A stretch of 64,000 nucleotides of DNA from Xenorhabdus nematophila ATCC 19061 (GTDB lineage Bacteria > Pseudomonadota > Gammaproteobacteria > Enterobacterales > Enterobacteriaceae). The translations under genes and the position numbers were made by a program. Positions 56,259 through 64,000 of this stretch are shown piece after piece. Positions within the stretch are counted from its first letter, which is position 1. The number at the start of each line of letters is the position of its first letter. The stretch is taken from positions 4,124,701 to 4,188,700 of the forward strand of contig NC_014228.1 in assembly GCF_000252955.1 (NCBI RefSeq), in the 5' to 3' direction. The notes below the pieces were generated by a model. That model searched no databases. It had not been told where the DNA came from and was given only the letters and a program-made list of their open reading frames with translations.

Positions 56259-56789
56259 ATGAAAGTAGCAAAAGACTTGGTGGTCAGCCTGGCTTATCAA
56301 GTAAGAACAGAAGATGGTGTTTTAGTTGATGAGTCCACGGTGAGCGCGCCGTTAGACTATCTGCATGGCCGTGGTTCTCTTATCAGTGGATTGGAGAAAG
56401 CACTGGAAGGCCGTGAGGCGGGTGAACGCTTCGATGTGAGCGTAGAAGCAAACGATGCTTACGGTCAGTATGATGATAATCTGGTTCAGCGTGCACCAAA
56501 AGATGTGTTTGTTGGTGTTGAGGAGCTTGAAGTGGGCATGCGTTTTCTGGCTGATACGGATCAAGGTCCTATCCCGGTTGAAATCACGGCAATTGAAGGT
56601 GATGAAGTTGTCGTTGATGCTAACCACATGCTGGCGGGTCAAAATCTGAAATTCAATGTTGAAATCGTAGCGATTCGTGAAGCAACTGAAGAAGAGTTGG
56701 CTCATGGCCATGTTCATGGTCAGGGTGGTTGTGGTGATCATCACCATGAGCACGATGAACATGGATGCTGCGGCGGTAGCTGCCACTAA
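56259..56789 (+). CDS. slyD: FKBP-type peptidyl-prolyl isomerase SlyD
   Basis: Cytoplasmic prolyl isomerase, chaperone and nickel-handling factor for hydrogenase maturation. The 176 residues consist of an FKBP domain (YLHGRGSLISGLEKALEG), an inserted IF chaperone domain and a His/Cys-rich metal-binding tail from GHVHGQGGCGDHHHEH to the end. slyX and fkpA do not follow; IS fragments begin about 35 bases later, marking the edge of an acquired region. Confidence 0.97.
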   Translation: MKVAKDLVVSLAYQVRTEDGVLVDESTVSAPLDYLHGRGSLISGLEKALEGREAGERFDVSVEANDAYGQYDDNLVQRAPKDVFVGVEELEVGMRFLADTDQGPIPVEITAIEGDEVVVDANHMLAGQNLKFNVEIVAIREATEEELAHGHVHGQGGCGDHHHEHDEHGCCGGSCH

Positions 56790-56901
56790 TCTGAGATCAT
56801 TGACTAACTAACCTGGATTCTGGATAAGAAATTGACGGGAAGCCTGTTCTAGGAGCAAAGTTTTGGTGAACACCGAAAACAGCTCCGAGGAAGAACAGGC
56901 T

Positions 56902-56964
56902 ATGAACAAATCAGTTGAAATTTTCTGCTATATCAATGATTTTTATCGTTTCTTTATGCCTTAA
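56902..56964 (+). pseudogene. IS982-family transposase, N-terminal scrap
   Basis: Twenty codons (MNKSVEIFCYINDFYRFFMP) resemble the start of IS982-family transposases, preceded by about 80 bp of probable IS end. The frame stops where an IS256-type fragment begins. Confidence 0.5.
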
Positions 56965-56965
56965 T

Positions 56966-57209
56966 AGGAGCTTTGGCTCAGTGTGCTGACGGAACTCAAT
57001 CATCGTGGCTAAAAGGGTTCCCTGAAGCGATTAATACCGTTTACCCGCAAACCCGAGTTCAACTGTGCATTGTTCATACGATACGCAATAATCTGCGTTA
57101 TGGCTATTTGGGTCTGAGCTTTTTAAATGACGAAGCACGGTATTTAGATCAATCTTTGCCAATTGAATGTTCTCCAAATAGACAGACTATACATGATTCA
57201 ATAAATTGA
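56966..57209 (+). pseudogene. IS256-family transposase fragment
   Basis: ADGTQSSWLKGFPEAINTVY and the following PQTRVQLCIVH match the well-conserved middle of IS256/Mutator transposases, but only about 50 codons remain. The rest of the frame is unrelated. No ends or duplications seen. Confidence 0.7.
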
Positions 57210-57853
57210 TGTCACAACCAGTGTCTTGAAAAAATTAATTATTAAGATCCAGTATATGGATTTAGGACTAATTTATTTCATTAAGTTATTTTTCAACTAA
57301 AAAACCATTATGAATTTAATTTATTATTTAAAGTTGTAAATTTATTTTCTGGAAAGTCTTATTTCATTAAGATTGGATAAAAAACACCATTTTCAAGAGT
57401 TGCTCCTGATTTCAATAATCACTTTTTACGCGTAAAAGTAATTTCATTCACTATTATGGCGTTCTATATTTTATTTTACATCATAAAATATGATATTTGT
57501 CTTATAAAAGAACAATAGAGATACTGTATCCGATATCCCGCACCGTATTTATAATTTATTGTTTCAATCAAGAATTGTTATCTGTATGAAAAATTTGAAT
57601 TTACTGATAAATCAAAGTATTAAATAATTGGGTGTGGAATATCGGCTGCATGTCATATTTCATTGAAAATGTGATCGTTAACAATGATATTTTAATTTAT
57701 TTCGTATACATTACTTGTCGTATTTATATGTAGTAATATTGATTGTTATATTTAGTAGTCCTTTTTAAATTACCTGCGTTAGTTTAACGATATGATGGTG
57801 TCGTGTTTGACCGATGAACCGACCTGTCCTTACAGGAGAAGGAAGACTTTAAT
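57210..57853. promoter_or_regulatory. Upstream region of the biosynthetic operon
   Basis: About 640 bp of very AT-rich DNA with no gene, and the only apparent place for the promoter of the six-gene operon. AGGAGAAGG at about 57834-57843 is the probable ribosome-binding site of the M28 peptidase gene, rather far from its ATG. No operator can be named. Confidence 0.5.
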
Positions 57854-59239
57854 ATGAACAGCACTACTAAAAATATATGTATAAAATCCACTTTGCCTTT
57901 TTCTAAAAGCTCTCTATGTCTTCTTGTCGCAGTAGCCTCTTTATTTTTTCCAGCCTTTGCAACTGCAACAATAAAGGATACAAATTCAGTCATAACAAGC
58001 AGTAAAGTAGATAATGTACTGCAACACATTCAGAAACTTCAGGAAATATCAGATAATAATGGAGGTAATCGTGAAGCAGGAAGCAATGGACACGCTGAAT
58101 CAGTACAATACTTTTCCGAGCAGCTTCGCAATGCAGGTTTGAAAGTCTGGACCGAGAAATTCGAATTTCTATATAGCAAAGCCGAACATGCACAATTGAT
58201 GAACAACGGAAAAATGCTGGATCTCGTTCCCGCAATGTTCAGTTCATCGACACCTGGGCCTATTAGTGCCCCTCCACACTTCATCGGTGGAAACGGATGC
58301 GAAAAACAACAGTATCTCGATGTGCCTCGTGGATCAATCGTCATCATACAAGAGTCAACTCATTGTACTACGCAACATCAACATTTGTTGGCCAGTGAAT
58401 CGGGAGCCCGAGCAGCTATCATTGCTTCACATACAGATACCCCTTTATATATATTGCTGAAGGGCACCAGATATCTAGACATACCCCTAGTGGGAATAAG
58501 CCATCCTACTTACATCAAAATCCATTCCGATCCATCTAGTTTGATGCTGGACGTTCTGATGATCACAGAGCGTAGGTGGAGCATGAACCTCATTGCCGAA
58601 AATACTGGAACAAATAACTCTCCAGCAATTGAAGTTGGTGCACATTTAGATTCAGTTCCTCAAGGTCCTGGGATCAATGACAATGCTACGAGCGCGGCAC
58701 TGCTGTTAGATCACGCGATAAGTCATGCTAATCAACCAAAATCTAGAACTTATCGATATATGTTTTGGAGCGCCGAAGAATTTGTATTCGCTGGTTCATG
58801 GAGCTATCTCCAAACTGTGACAAAACCAGACAGCATTTATGCCTACGTGAACCTGGAGATGCAAACATCCCCAAACTCAGGATATTTTTACACCCAAGAC
58901 ACTAGTGGCGGAAATGTCAGCCAAAAGATCTCGAACAGTATTATAGAAGCTTACCAAAAACTGGGCATTGAAGCAGAAGTCGACACTAATACAATCCCTC
59001 GGTCTGATGATTCAAGTTATAAAGATGCTGGAATTCCCACAGGGGGACTCTGGGGAGGATCGTTTGAAATAAAGACTCGTGAGCAGGCTATCAAATGGGG
59101 AGGGCAAGCAGGTTACCCATTCGATGGCTGTTATCATCGTCAATGTGATAATTATGGGCATGTTGATCAGAATAAATTGTATAAAACACAATTTGTTCTT
59201 CACCATCTCCTCGCAAAGCTGGATCATGCACATGATTGA
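57854..59239 (+). CDS. Secreted M28-family metallo-aminopeptidase with PA-like insert
   Basis: A 461-residue precursor with a long signal peptide (hydrophobic LCLLVAVASLFFPAFA, cleavage near AFATA), a protease-associated-type insert (about 125-235) and an M28 domain like Streptomyces griseus aminopeptidase. Zinc ligands are visible at His264 (GAHLDS), Asp276 (GINDNATSA), Glu309 (SAEE, with Glu308 as base) and His428 (CYHRQC). The second-zinc Asp of the usual NxDM motif is Glu here (VNLEM, Glu335). First gene of the operon; its stop overlaps the next start. It may trim a secreted peptide or activate a prodrug, which is inference. Confidence 0.85.
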   Translation: MNSTTKNICIKSTLPFSKSSLCLLVAVASLFFPAFATATIKDTNSVITSSKVDNVLQHIQKLQEISDNNGGNREAGSNGHAESVQYFSEQLRNAGLKVWTEKFEFLYSKAEHAQLMNNGKMLDLVPAMFSSSTPGPISAPPHFIGGNGCEKQQYLDVPRGSIVIIQESTHCTTQHQHLLASESGARAAIIASHTDTPLYILLKGTRYLDIPLVGISHPTYIKIHSDPSSLMLDVLMITERRWSMNLIAENTGTNNSPAIEVGAHLDSVPQGPGINDNATSAALLLDHAISHANQPKSRTYRYMFWSAEEFVFAGSWSYLQTVTKPDSIYAYVNLEMQTSPNSGYFYTQDTSGGNVSQKISNSIIEAYQKLGIEAEVDTNTIPRSDDSSYKDAGIPTGGLWGGSFEIKTREQAIKWGGQAGYPFDGCYHRQCDNYGHVDQNKLYKTQFVLHHLLAKLDHAHD

Positions 59240-60701
59240 TCAATTAAAAGTGACTGTTGCCGCTCTCATTCGACGCCCAGAGGATGGTGCAATTTATCTA
59301 CAGCAACGACGTTGGGATTGCAAGGTACTGCCTGGTGCTTGGGATGTTGTTGGCGGAAAGGTAGAAGAAGGCGAAAGCGAACTTCAAGCTCTTGATCGAG
59401 AGATTTTTGAAGAGACAGGATGGCAGCTAACCCGAATCATCTCCGAACTTGGAGTAGACGAATATGACTTACAAGGCGACAGATGGATCGAAAAGAGTTT
59501 TCTTGTCGAAGTAAACATAAATGAAGCCGAACAGAATATTGAGCTTGATAAATACACTCATGCTCGATGGTTCCTTACCCAAGAAGAAATTCAATCATTC
59601 CTACAGGTTAACCGTTTCTTAGGCTACGGTGAACACATCTGCAATATTGCTACGCGCGCACTTTCAGAAAGTCGCACACTCTCTGAAAATATACGAGAAA
59701 TCTCTGTGTCTAACCGCACCTTGCATCCACTTCAACTTGCAGTTATCGGTGCAGGAGGAAAACAAGCTGCCGAATTCTTAACACATTACTCCCGAGGAGA
59801 GGTGATTGCTGCAGTTGATATCGACATCGAGGCTAGGCGTCGTACCGAAGGAATGGGGTTACAGACATTCACCTCTACTGGTGAGATGCTCGAAAAAAGC
59901 AAAATTAATGTGGAGGTGGCCTATTTGGCTGTTCCGCACAAATATCACACTGAACTTGCTATCCAATTACTATCAAAAGGAATTAGTGTATTAAAGGAGA
60001 AACCCTTCGCAGTTACAAGCAAGGAAGCACGAGAATTATTCCAAATTGCCAGTGAACAATCTACGCCTGTGTTCACTACTGCTCATCGTCCTTTCCGGCT
60101 AATAGGGAGACAGCTTAAATCAAGCCTCCATCTTCTCGGACAGGTGTATGCATACACGTATGAGTACTCACTATCGATTCCTGATCGAACTAGTGGATGG
60201 CGTTCAAAATGGGTCTCTGCACGAGGTGGAGTGATGCTGGATATGGCCTATCATCAGCTAGATTTTATTGTCTGGCTACTGGGTGAGCAGAAAATTGAAT
60301 CTGCCCAGATCGCATACTGTTATGAAGAGACAGAAGCCGAACAGTTAGAGGACACGAGCACAATCCTTACCAGTTCAATCAGTGGTAATGGCGCAGGAAG
60401 AATCATAACCAATCGTCACGCACATCAGAAAACCGAACTACTGACACTGTATGGTTCACAAGGCATTGCAGTGATGAGCGACTCTATACTCCATATCTTT
60501 GACCGCCAGGGGAACCTCAGATGGGAGGTTCGTGAGCCCCAGGGAGGGCAATGGACAATCAAAGCCATGTACCAAGAGTATCTATCTAACCGTAATAACC
60601 CACTGTATTGGTTGCCTCATATGGAACGCCACGTGCACATCGTTGACTGCCTCACGGAAGCCTATGCCATTACTTTTAGTACAAACACAGTACAAACATA
60701 A
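59232..60701 (+). CDS. Nudix hydrolase - Gfo/Idh/MocA oxidoreductase fusion
   Basis: A 489-residue two-domain protein. Residues 5-145 are a Nudix domain with a complete Nudix box (GKVEEGE-x7-REIFEETGW, about 42-64). Residues 168-489 are an NAD(P)-dependent sugar dehydrogenase of the Gfo/Idh/MocA family with GAGG (173-176), KEKPF (255-259) and GGVMLDMAYHQLD (332-344). The start ATG overlaps the M28 stop by 8 bases (an ATG two codons earlier is possible); a longer opening would run inside the M28 gene. The dehydrogenase probably makes a keto-sugar for the next enzyme; the Nudix part could release or clean up a nucleotide-linked substrate. Confidence 0.85.
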   Translation: MIDQLKVTVAALIRRPEDGAIYLQQRRWDCKVLPGAWDVVGGKVEEGESELQALDREIFEETGWQLTRIISELGVDEYDLQGDRWIEKSFLVEVNINEAEQNIELDKYTHARWFLTQEEIQSFLQVNRFLGYGEHICNIATRALSESRTLSENIREISVSNRTLHPLQLAVIGAGGKQAAEFLTHYSRGEVIAAVDIDIEARRRTEGMGLQTFTSTGEMLEKSKINVEVAYLAVPHKYHTELAIQLLSKGISVLKEKPFAVTSKEARELFQIASEQSTPVFTTAHRPFRLIGRQLKSSLHLLGQVYAYTYEYSLSIPDRTSGWRSKWVSARGGVMLDMAYHQLDFIVWLLGEQKIESAQIAYCYEETEAEQLEDTSTILTSSISGNGAGRIITNRHAHQKTELLTLYGSQGIAVMSDSILHIFDRQGNLRWEVREPQGGQWTIKAMYQEYLSNRNNPLYWLPHMERHVHIVDCLTEAYAITFSTNTVQT

Positions 60702-60713
60702 AGGAGCAGACAC

Positions 60714-61949
60714 ATGTCTGAATTTGATATATACCAGTTCCCGCATGATCCATGGCCTCCAGCCCCAACCCCAGAAGAGGAAAATGAATTAATTTTACAA
60801 CGACGCACGGACATCTCGATCAGTGGTCGAGTGGGTCCAATTGCTCAATTTGAAAATGAATTCAAATCGTTCTTAGGAAATAAGGTTAAGCATGCAATTA
60901 CATTCAATTCCGGAACAAGTGCGCTTCAAGCTGCATATTACGCACTAGGGGCTCGCAGAGGGATATCGGTTCTCGGACCGGCATTAACCTATCATGCAGC
61001 ACTTAGCCCTGCCTTTTCCGTGGGAGCTGAAGTTATTCTGGTCGATATAAACCAAGAGTCCCGGTGTATCGATATTGATGCTGCAGAAAAAATGATAACT
61101 GAATCGTGCCGTATATTAACTGTGGTACATCAGTGGGGACATCCTGCCGATATGGATAAAGCTATCAAGTTTGCTGAAAAACACAACCTTAAGATTCTAG
61201 AGGATTGTTCCCATGCGCATGGCAGTAAGTTTCGAGGGCGTCCGGTTGGTACGTTTGGTGATGCCGCAGTCTTCTCCCTGCAAACCAAAAAAGCCGTCTT
61301 CGCGGGTGAGGGTGGTATTCTTGTCACGAGCGATGACCTTGTTGCCGACACAGCGACTCTGGTAGGACATTATCGCGATCGAGCACGCAATGAGGTTAAA
61401 GATAGGGATCTTCAACAATATTGGGTTACCGGCTACGGCCTGAAGACACGAATGTCTCCATTCAATGCCATCGTTGCGAGACACAGTTTGCGCGCGTTCT
61501 CGCAACGCATGAAGTTTCGCCATAAGTGGCTACATCGTCTCAATAATTCACTATCGCTAACAGATATATTTGAACCCATGAAAATCTCCCCGCACGTTGA
61601 TATGGGGGCTTGGTATGGTTTTAAGCCTCTCATCTCACGTGCTGCGCAAAAGTTAATTGGCCGGGACCACTTGGTGAAAATCATGCAGGAAAAAGGTTTG
61701 GATGTGTCTGCTCCCTCTGGAGAGGTTCTTGCCGATCAACCACTATATTCAGCTCCTAGACATATTTGGAATCATGAACCTAGATGCGTCCAACCGATAA
61801 GGGAATTACTCCCTGTCGCATATGATGTTTCCGAAAGAGCAGTCTCTTTTCCAACTTTTTATCGTGAAGAAGATGAGCCCTTAATAGCTCGTTATGAAAA
61901 GACAATTGCCGAAATTGACCTAAAATATAAGAGGTTATTAAAAATATGA
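60714..61949 (+). CDS. DegT/DnrJ/EryC1-family PLP aminotransferase
   Basis: A 411-residue sugar or cyclitol aminotransferase. FNSGTSALQAAYYALG binds the cofactor phosphate, ILEDCSHAHG holds the ring-contacting Asp164, and SLQTKKAVFAGEGG places the Schiff-base lysine at Lys193. An unusual Pro-rich N-terminus (FPHDPWPPAPTPEEE) precedes the fold. AAGGAG lies about 8 bases before the ATG. It likely aminates a keto group made by the upstream dehydrogenase. Relatives act in aminocyclitol, AHBA and kanosamine pathways; the exact substrate cannot be read from sequence. Confidence 0.88.
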   Translation: MSEFDIYQFPHDPWPPAPTPEEENELILQRRTDISISGRVGPIAQFENEFKSFLGNKVKHAITFNSGTSALQAAYYALGARRGISVLGPALTYHAALSPAFSVGAEVILVDINQESRCIDIDAAEKMITESCRILTVVHQWGHPADMDKAIKFAEKHNLKILEDCSHAHGSKFRGRPVGTFGDAAVFSLQTKKAVFAGEGGILVTSDDLVADTATLVGHYRDRARNEVKDRDLQQYWVTGYGLKTRMSPFNAIVARHSLRAFSQRMKFRHKWLHRLNNSLSLTDIFEPMKISPHVDMGAWYGFKPLISRAAQKLIGRDHLVKIMQEKGLDVSAPSGEVLADQPLYSAPRHIWNHEPRCVQPIRELLPVAYDVSERAVSFPTFYREEDEPLIARYEKTIAEIDLKYKRLLKI

Positions 61950-62650
61950 AAAATATCGAGTTAGATGTGTTCCAAGAAGATCCGAACGATGCAGAAAAAG
62001 TACTCATACGAGCCTTGCATGACACAGACTTCCCTACTGAATTTAGTCTGCTTGGACGGCAGTGGGAGCTTATTCGTGGCGTTTTCCCTGGGACACTCAC
62101 AGGTGCGACTGAAGTTATGGCAAGCGCGCTCCCCTATCCAGTTGGTGGGCGTATGCTAGAAGTAGGCTGCGGTTCGGGGGTGATCTCGGTAACTGCTGCT
62201 CTAAACGGAGTTTCAGAAGTCGTTGCATTAGACATCAATCCTAACGCAGTAACTAATACACTTAGAAATGCGATCCGGCATGGTGTAGAGACTAAGGTTT
62301 CCGCCCGTGTGAGTGATGTATTCTCCGCGCTCGAAATGACTGAAGACTTCGACTTAATTTTCTGGAACGTTCCATGGACTTATGTCGATGGTGACTTTGA
62401 TATGGCGAGTGAATTGCACGCTGCGGTATTCGATCCTGAATACGCTGGTCAACGCCGTTTGATCCAAGGAGCTTCAGCCTACTTGCGAAAAAATGGCCGC
62501 CTACTCATAGGCACTGCTGACCTCAAAAATGGAACTGTGCTGGAAGCTATCGCAAAAAGTACATCAGCCACATTGTCGATGGTTCAGCGTATTCGTCGAA
62601 TCGAAGCACCTCGCGTGATGGAATACCACCTAATGGAGGTGTGTTATTAA
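61946..62650 (+). CDS. Class I SAM-dependent methyltransferase
   Basis: A 234-residue methyltransferase with motif I LEVGCGSGV (71-79), an acidic residue in ALDINPNAV (Asp96) and NVPW (141-144) in place of the NPPY seen in PrmC/HemK-type N-methyltransferases. The tail lacks membrane or carrier domains. ATG overlaps the aminotransferase stop by 4 bases. It probably methylates the amino or hydroxyl group of the pathway product. Confidence 0.85.
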   Translation: MKNIELDVFQEDPNDAEKVLIRALHDTDFPTEFSLLGRQWELIRGVFPGTLTGATEVMASALPYPVGGRMLEVGCGSGVISVTAALNGVSEVVALDINPNAVTNTLRNAIRHGVETKVSARVSDVFSALEMTEDFDLIFWNVPWTYVDGDFDMASELHAAVFDPEYAGQRRLIQGASAYLRKNGRLLIGTADLKNGTVLEAIAKSTSATLSMVQRIRRIEAPRVMEYHLMEVCY

Positions 62651-62651
62651 C

Positions 62652-63449
62652 GTGAAACTCAATAGCGGAGATGATCTCCGTCTAGCACAGCGAGTTGCAG
62701 TGGAAGCAGCCACAACAGCTCTTTCTTTAAGAGAATCTGGTGAATTTCAAGTCACTTTAAAGAAAGATGGTAGCCCAGTTACCCCTGCGGATATTGGTGC
62801 TGAATTGCGCGTACGTGAACTTATAGAATCCGAGCGCCCTAATGACCTATTTGTTGGGGAAGAGAGCGGAGGTCTGGCGGTTCAGAAAGGGAGAGTGTGG
62901 ATTATCGACCCGATTGATGGAACCAAGAACTTCGTTCGCGGAATTCCTATCTGGGCCACACTTGTGGCGCTCGTAGAAGATGGAGAACCCAAGATCGGTG
63001 TGGTTTTCGCTCCTGAATTGAAGCGCTGTTGGTGGGCAGAGAAAGGTAGTGGTGCATACGTTAGCAAAAGTCCGCAAGGAAGTGGGAACAGAATGCATGT
63101 ACGGCAAGCTTCAGGTCTGAAAGATGCATACATATCAACCACGGCATTTGATACATGGCATAAACAAGGTTTACTTCAGCAATATCAGCGTTTGGCCGAG
63201 CAGACATTCTGTAACCGTGGGTTTGGTGATTTCTTGCAGCACTGCTTAGTTGCCGAAGGAATATTAGATGTTGCCATAGAGCCAATTGTAGCTCCTTGGG
63301 ATGTAGCGGCACTCGTCCCAATTGTCGAAGAAGCTGGCGGAATATGCACCGATCTAATGGGCCAGCCTGTTCTAGCGAACAAAGGAGTGGGAATCGCGTC
63401 CACCAGTCAGACTTTGCACAAACACGTAATTGATATATTTGGAGAGTAA
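62652..63449 (+). CDS. Inositol-monophosphatase-family phosphatase
   Basis: A 265-residue Mg-dependent phosphatase of the IMPase/HisN type. GSPVTPADIGAE, GEESGG (Glu70-Glu71), IDPIDGTKNF (Asp86, Asp89) and the C-terminal WDVAALVPIVEEAGG carry the metal ligands. The start is GTG at 62652, one base after the methyltransferase stop. In this setting it probably dephosphorylates a sugar or cyclitol phosphate. Histidinol phosphatase is the family alternative but is unlikely outside a his operon. Confidence 0.87.
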   Translation: MKLNSGDDLRLAQRVAVEAATTALSLRESGEFQVTLKKDGSPVTPADIGAELRVRELIESERPNDLFVGEESGGLAVQKGRVWIIDPIDGTKNFVRGIPIWATLVALVEDGEPKIGVVFAPELKRCWWAEKGSGAYVSKSPQGSGNRMHVRQASGLKDAYISTTAFDTWHKQGLLQQYQRLAEQTFCNRGFGDFLQHCLVAEGILDVAIEPIVAPWDVAALVPIVEEAGGICTDLMGQPVLANKGVGIASTSQTLHKHVIDIFGE

Positions 63450-64000
63450 ATGAATATGATTGTCCGGGAATCTAAAGAAATATCAGAAATACAGTTGGTG
63501 CGTTGCGTACAGACGCTGACACGCGCTTTCGATGGATACTCCTTAATGCGGCATTTCCTCGCTGAAGATGATTACCAGCAACGAGTACGGCGCTATCAAG
63601 AGACTTTTCTTAGAAAGGTAGGTATGACAGTAGGTCACGTATGGGCTGCTGATGATGGAGTCGCTATATCAATATGGACGGCACCCGATATTGAAGACGC
63701 AGAGGCAACTTTCGCTCCTCTATCTATCGAATTTGGAAAAATAGCAGGAACGAGAGAAAAGGTAATGCGGGCGTCTGAATCTATCATGGCTAAAGAACGG
63801 CCCAATTTTCCATGCTGGTTCCTGGGGGCAGTGGCAGTGGATCCATATTACCAGGGGAAAGGGTTAGGCCGTGCTGTTATTGAACCTGGCCTTGAGAGAG
63901 CCGAGCGTGAGGGATTTCCTGTGTTCCTTGAAACTTCCGATGACAAAAACGTAAGGATCTATGAGCGCTTGGGATTCGAGGTGACAGCAGCATACCAACT
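63450..64000 (+). CDS. GNAT-family N-acetyltransferase, 3'-truncated by the window end
   Basis: An open frame starting with the ATG immediately after the phosphatase stop and running 183 codons to the window end. The acetyl-CoA site is PCWFLGAVAVDPYYQGKGLGRAV, with typical C-terminal NVRIYERLGFEV. The N-terminal half (RAFDGYSLMRHFLAEDD) resembles GNATs of secondary-metabolite clusters. It could tailor the product or give self-resistance by acetylating an amino group. The final residues and stop lie outside. Confidence 0.88.
   Translation, partial: MNMIVRESKEISEIQLVRCVQTLTRAFDGYSLMRHFLAEDDYQQRVRRYQETFLRKVGMTVGHVWAADDGVAISIWTAPDIEDAEATFAPLSIEFGKIAGTREKVMRASESIMAKERPNFPCWFLGAVAVDPYYQGKGLGRAVIEPGLERAEREGFPVFLETSDDKNVRIYERLGFEVTAAYQ

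Overview
The window looks like a chromosomal segment of an entomopathogenic Enterobacterales species. Xenorhabdus is most likely and Photorhabdus is the alternative. This is inferred from protein similarity remembered for that group, the AT-rich intergenic DNA, the density of decayed insertion sequences and the reshuffled Enterobacterales gene order. I could not run a database search.

Layout. (1) 1-10.0 kb is a complete maltose/maltodextrin locus: malQ (+), then malGFE (-) divergent from malK-lamB-malM (+), with MalT and CRP sites between malE and malK. (2) 10.0-23.5 kb is an accessory island. It starts with an IS pile-up (IS630 fragment, a whole but mutated IS3 element, IS4 fragment). Next comes a candidate nuclease-plus-partner module whose nuclease gene is split by a 192-bp MITE-like insertion. 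A multi-component tyrosine-recombinase cassette resembling the Gamma-Mobile-Trio (GMT) module follows, enclosed by perfect 18-bp inverted repeats. The island ends with a CD-NTase gene carrying an in-frame amber codon, an unknown partner gene and a truncated SF1 helicase. (3) 23.6-26.0 kb holds gor and rlmJ, followed by more broken IS3 and IS630 copies to 28.3 kb. (4) 28.4-31.8 kb holds lsrK, a small membrane ORF, lsrF and lsrG: AI-2 kinase and catabolism genes without the Lsr transporter or regulator. (5) 31.9-39.2 kb is housekeeping: mobBA, srkA, dsbA, polA, the Spot 42 RNA gene and engB. (6) 39.6-56.8 kb has ppiA, pabA, argD, crp, prkB, yheU and yheT. A LysE-type exporter, the MurNAc genes murP and murQ and a frameshifted LysR gene follow, then yheS, kefG, kefB, yheV and slyD. 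(7) After IS982 and IS256 scraps, 57.85-64.0 kb is a tightly packed operon. It encodes a secreted M28 peptidase, a Nudix-Gfo/Idh/MocA fusion, a DegT-family aminotransferase, a methyltransferase, an IMPase-family phosphatase and a GNAT acetyltransferase cut by the window end. It looks like part of a small-molecule (amino-sugar or aminocyclitol type) pathway.

How they work together. The maltose genes form one MalT/CRP-controlled uptake and breakdown system. The island combines a mobility module with anti-phage-like cargo. Many island genes carry a single inactivating lesion (TGA in the recombinase, TAG in the CD-NTase, a MITE in the nuclease, deletions in the helicase and third recombinase), so it appears recently acquired and decaying. 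The terminal operon has no visible lesion and is probably functional. Its dehydrogenase, aminotransferase and phosphatase set parallels the logic of kanosamine-type pathways.
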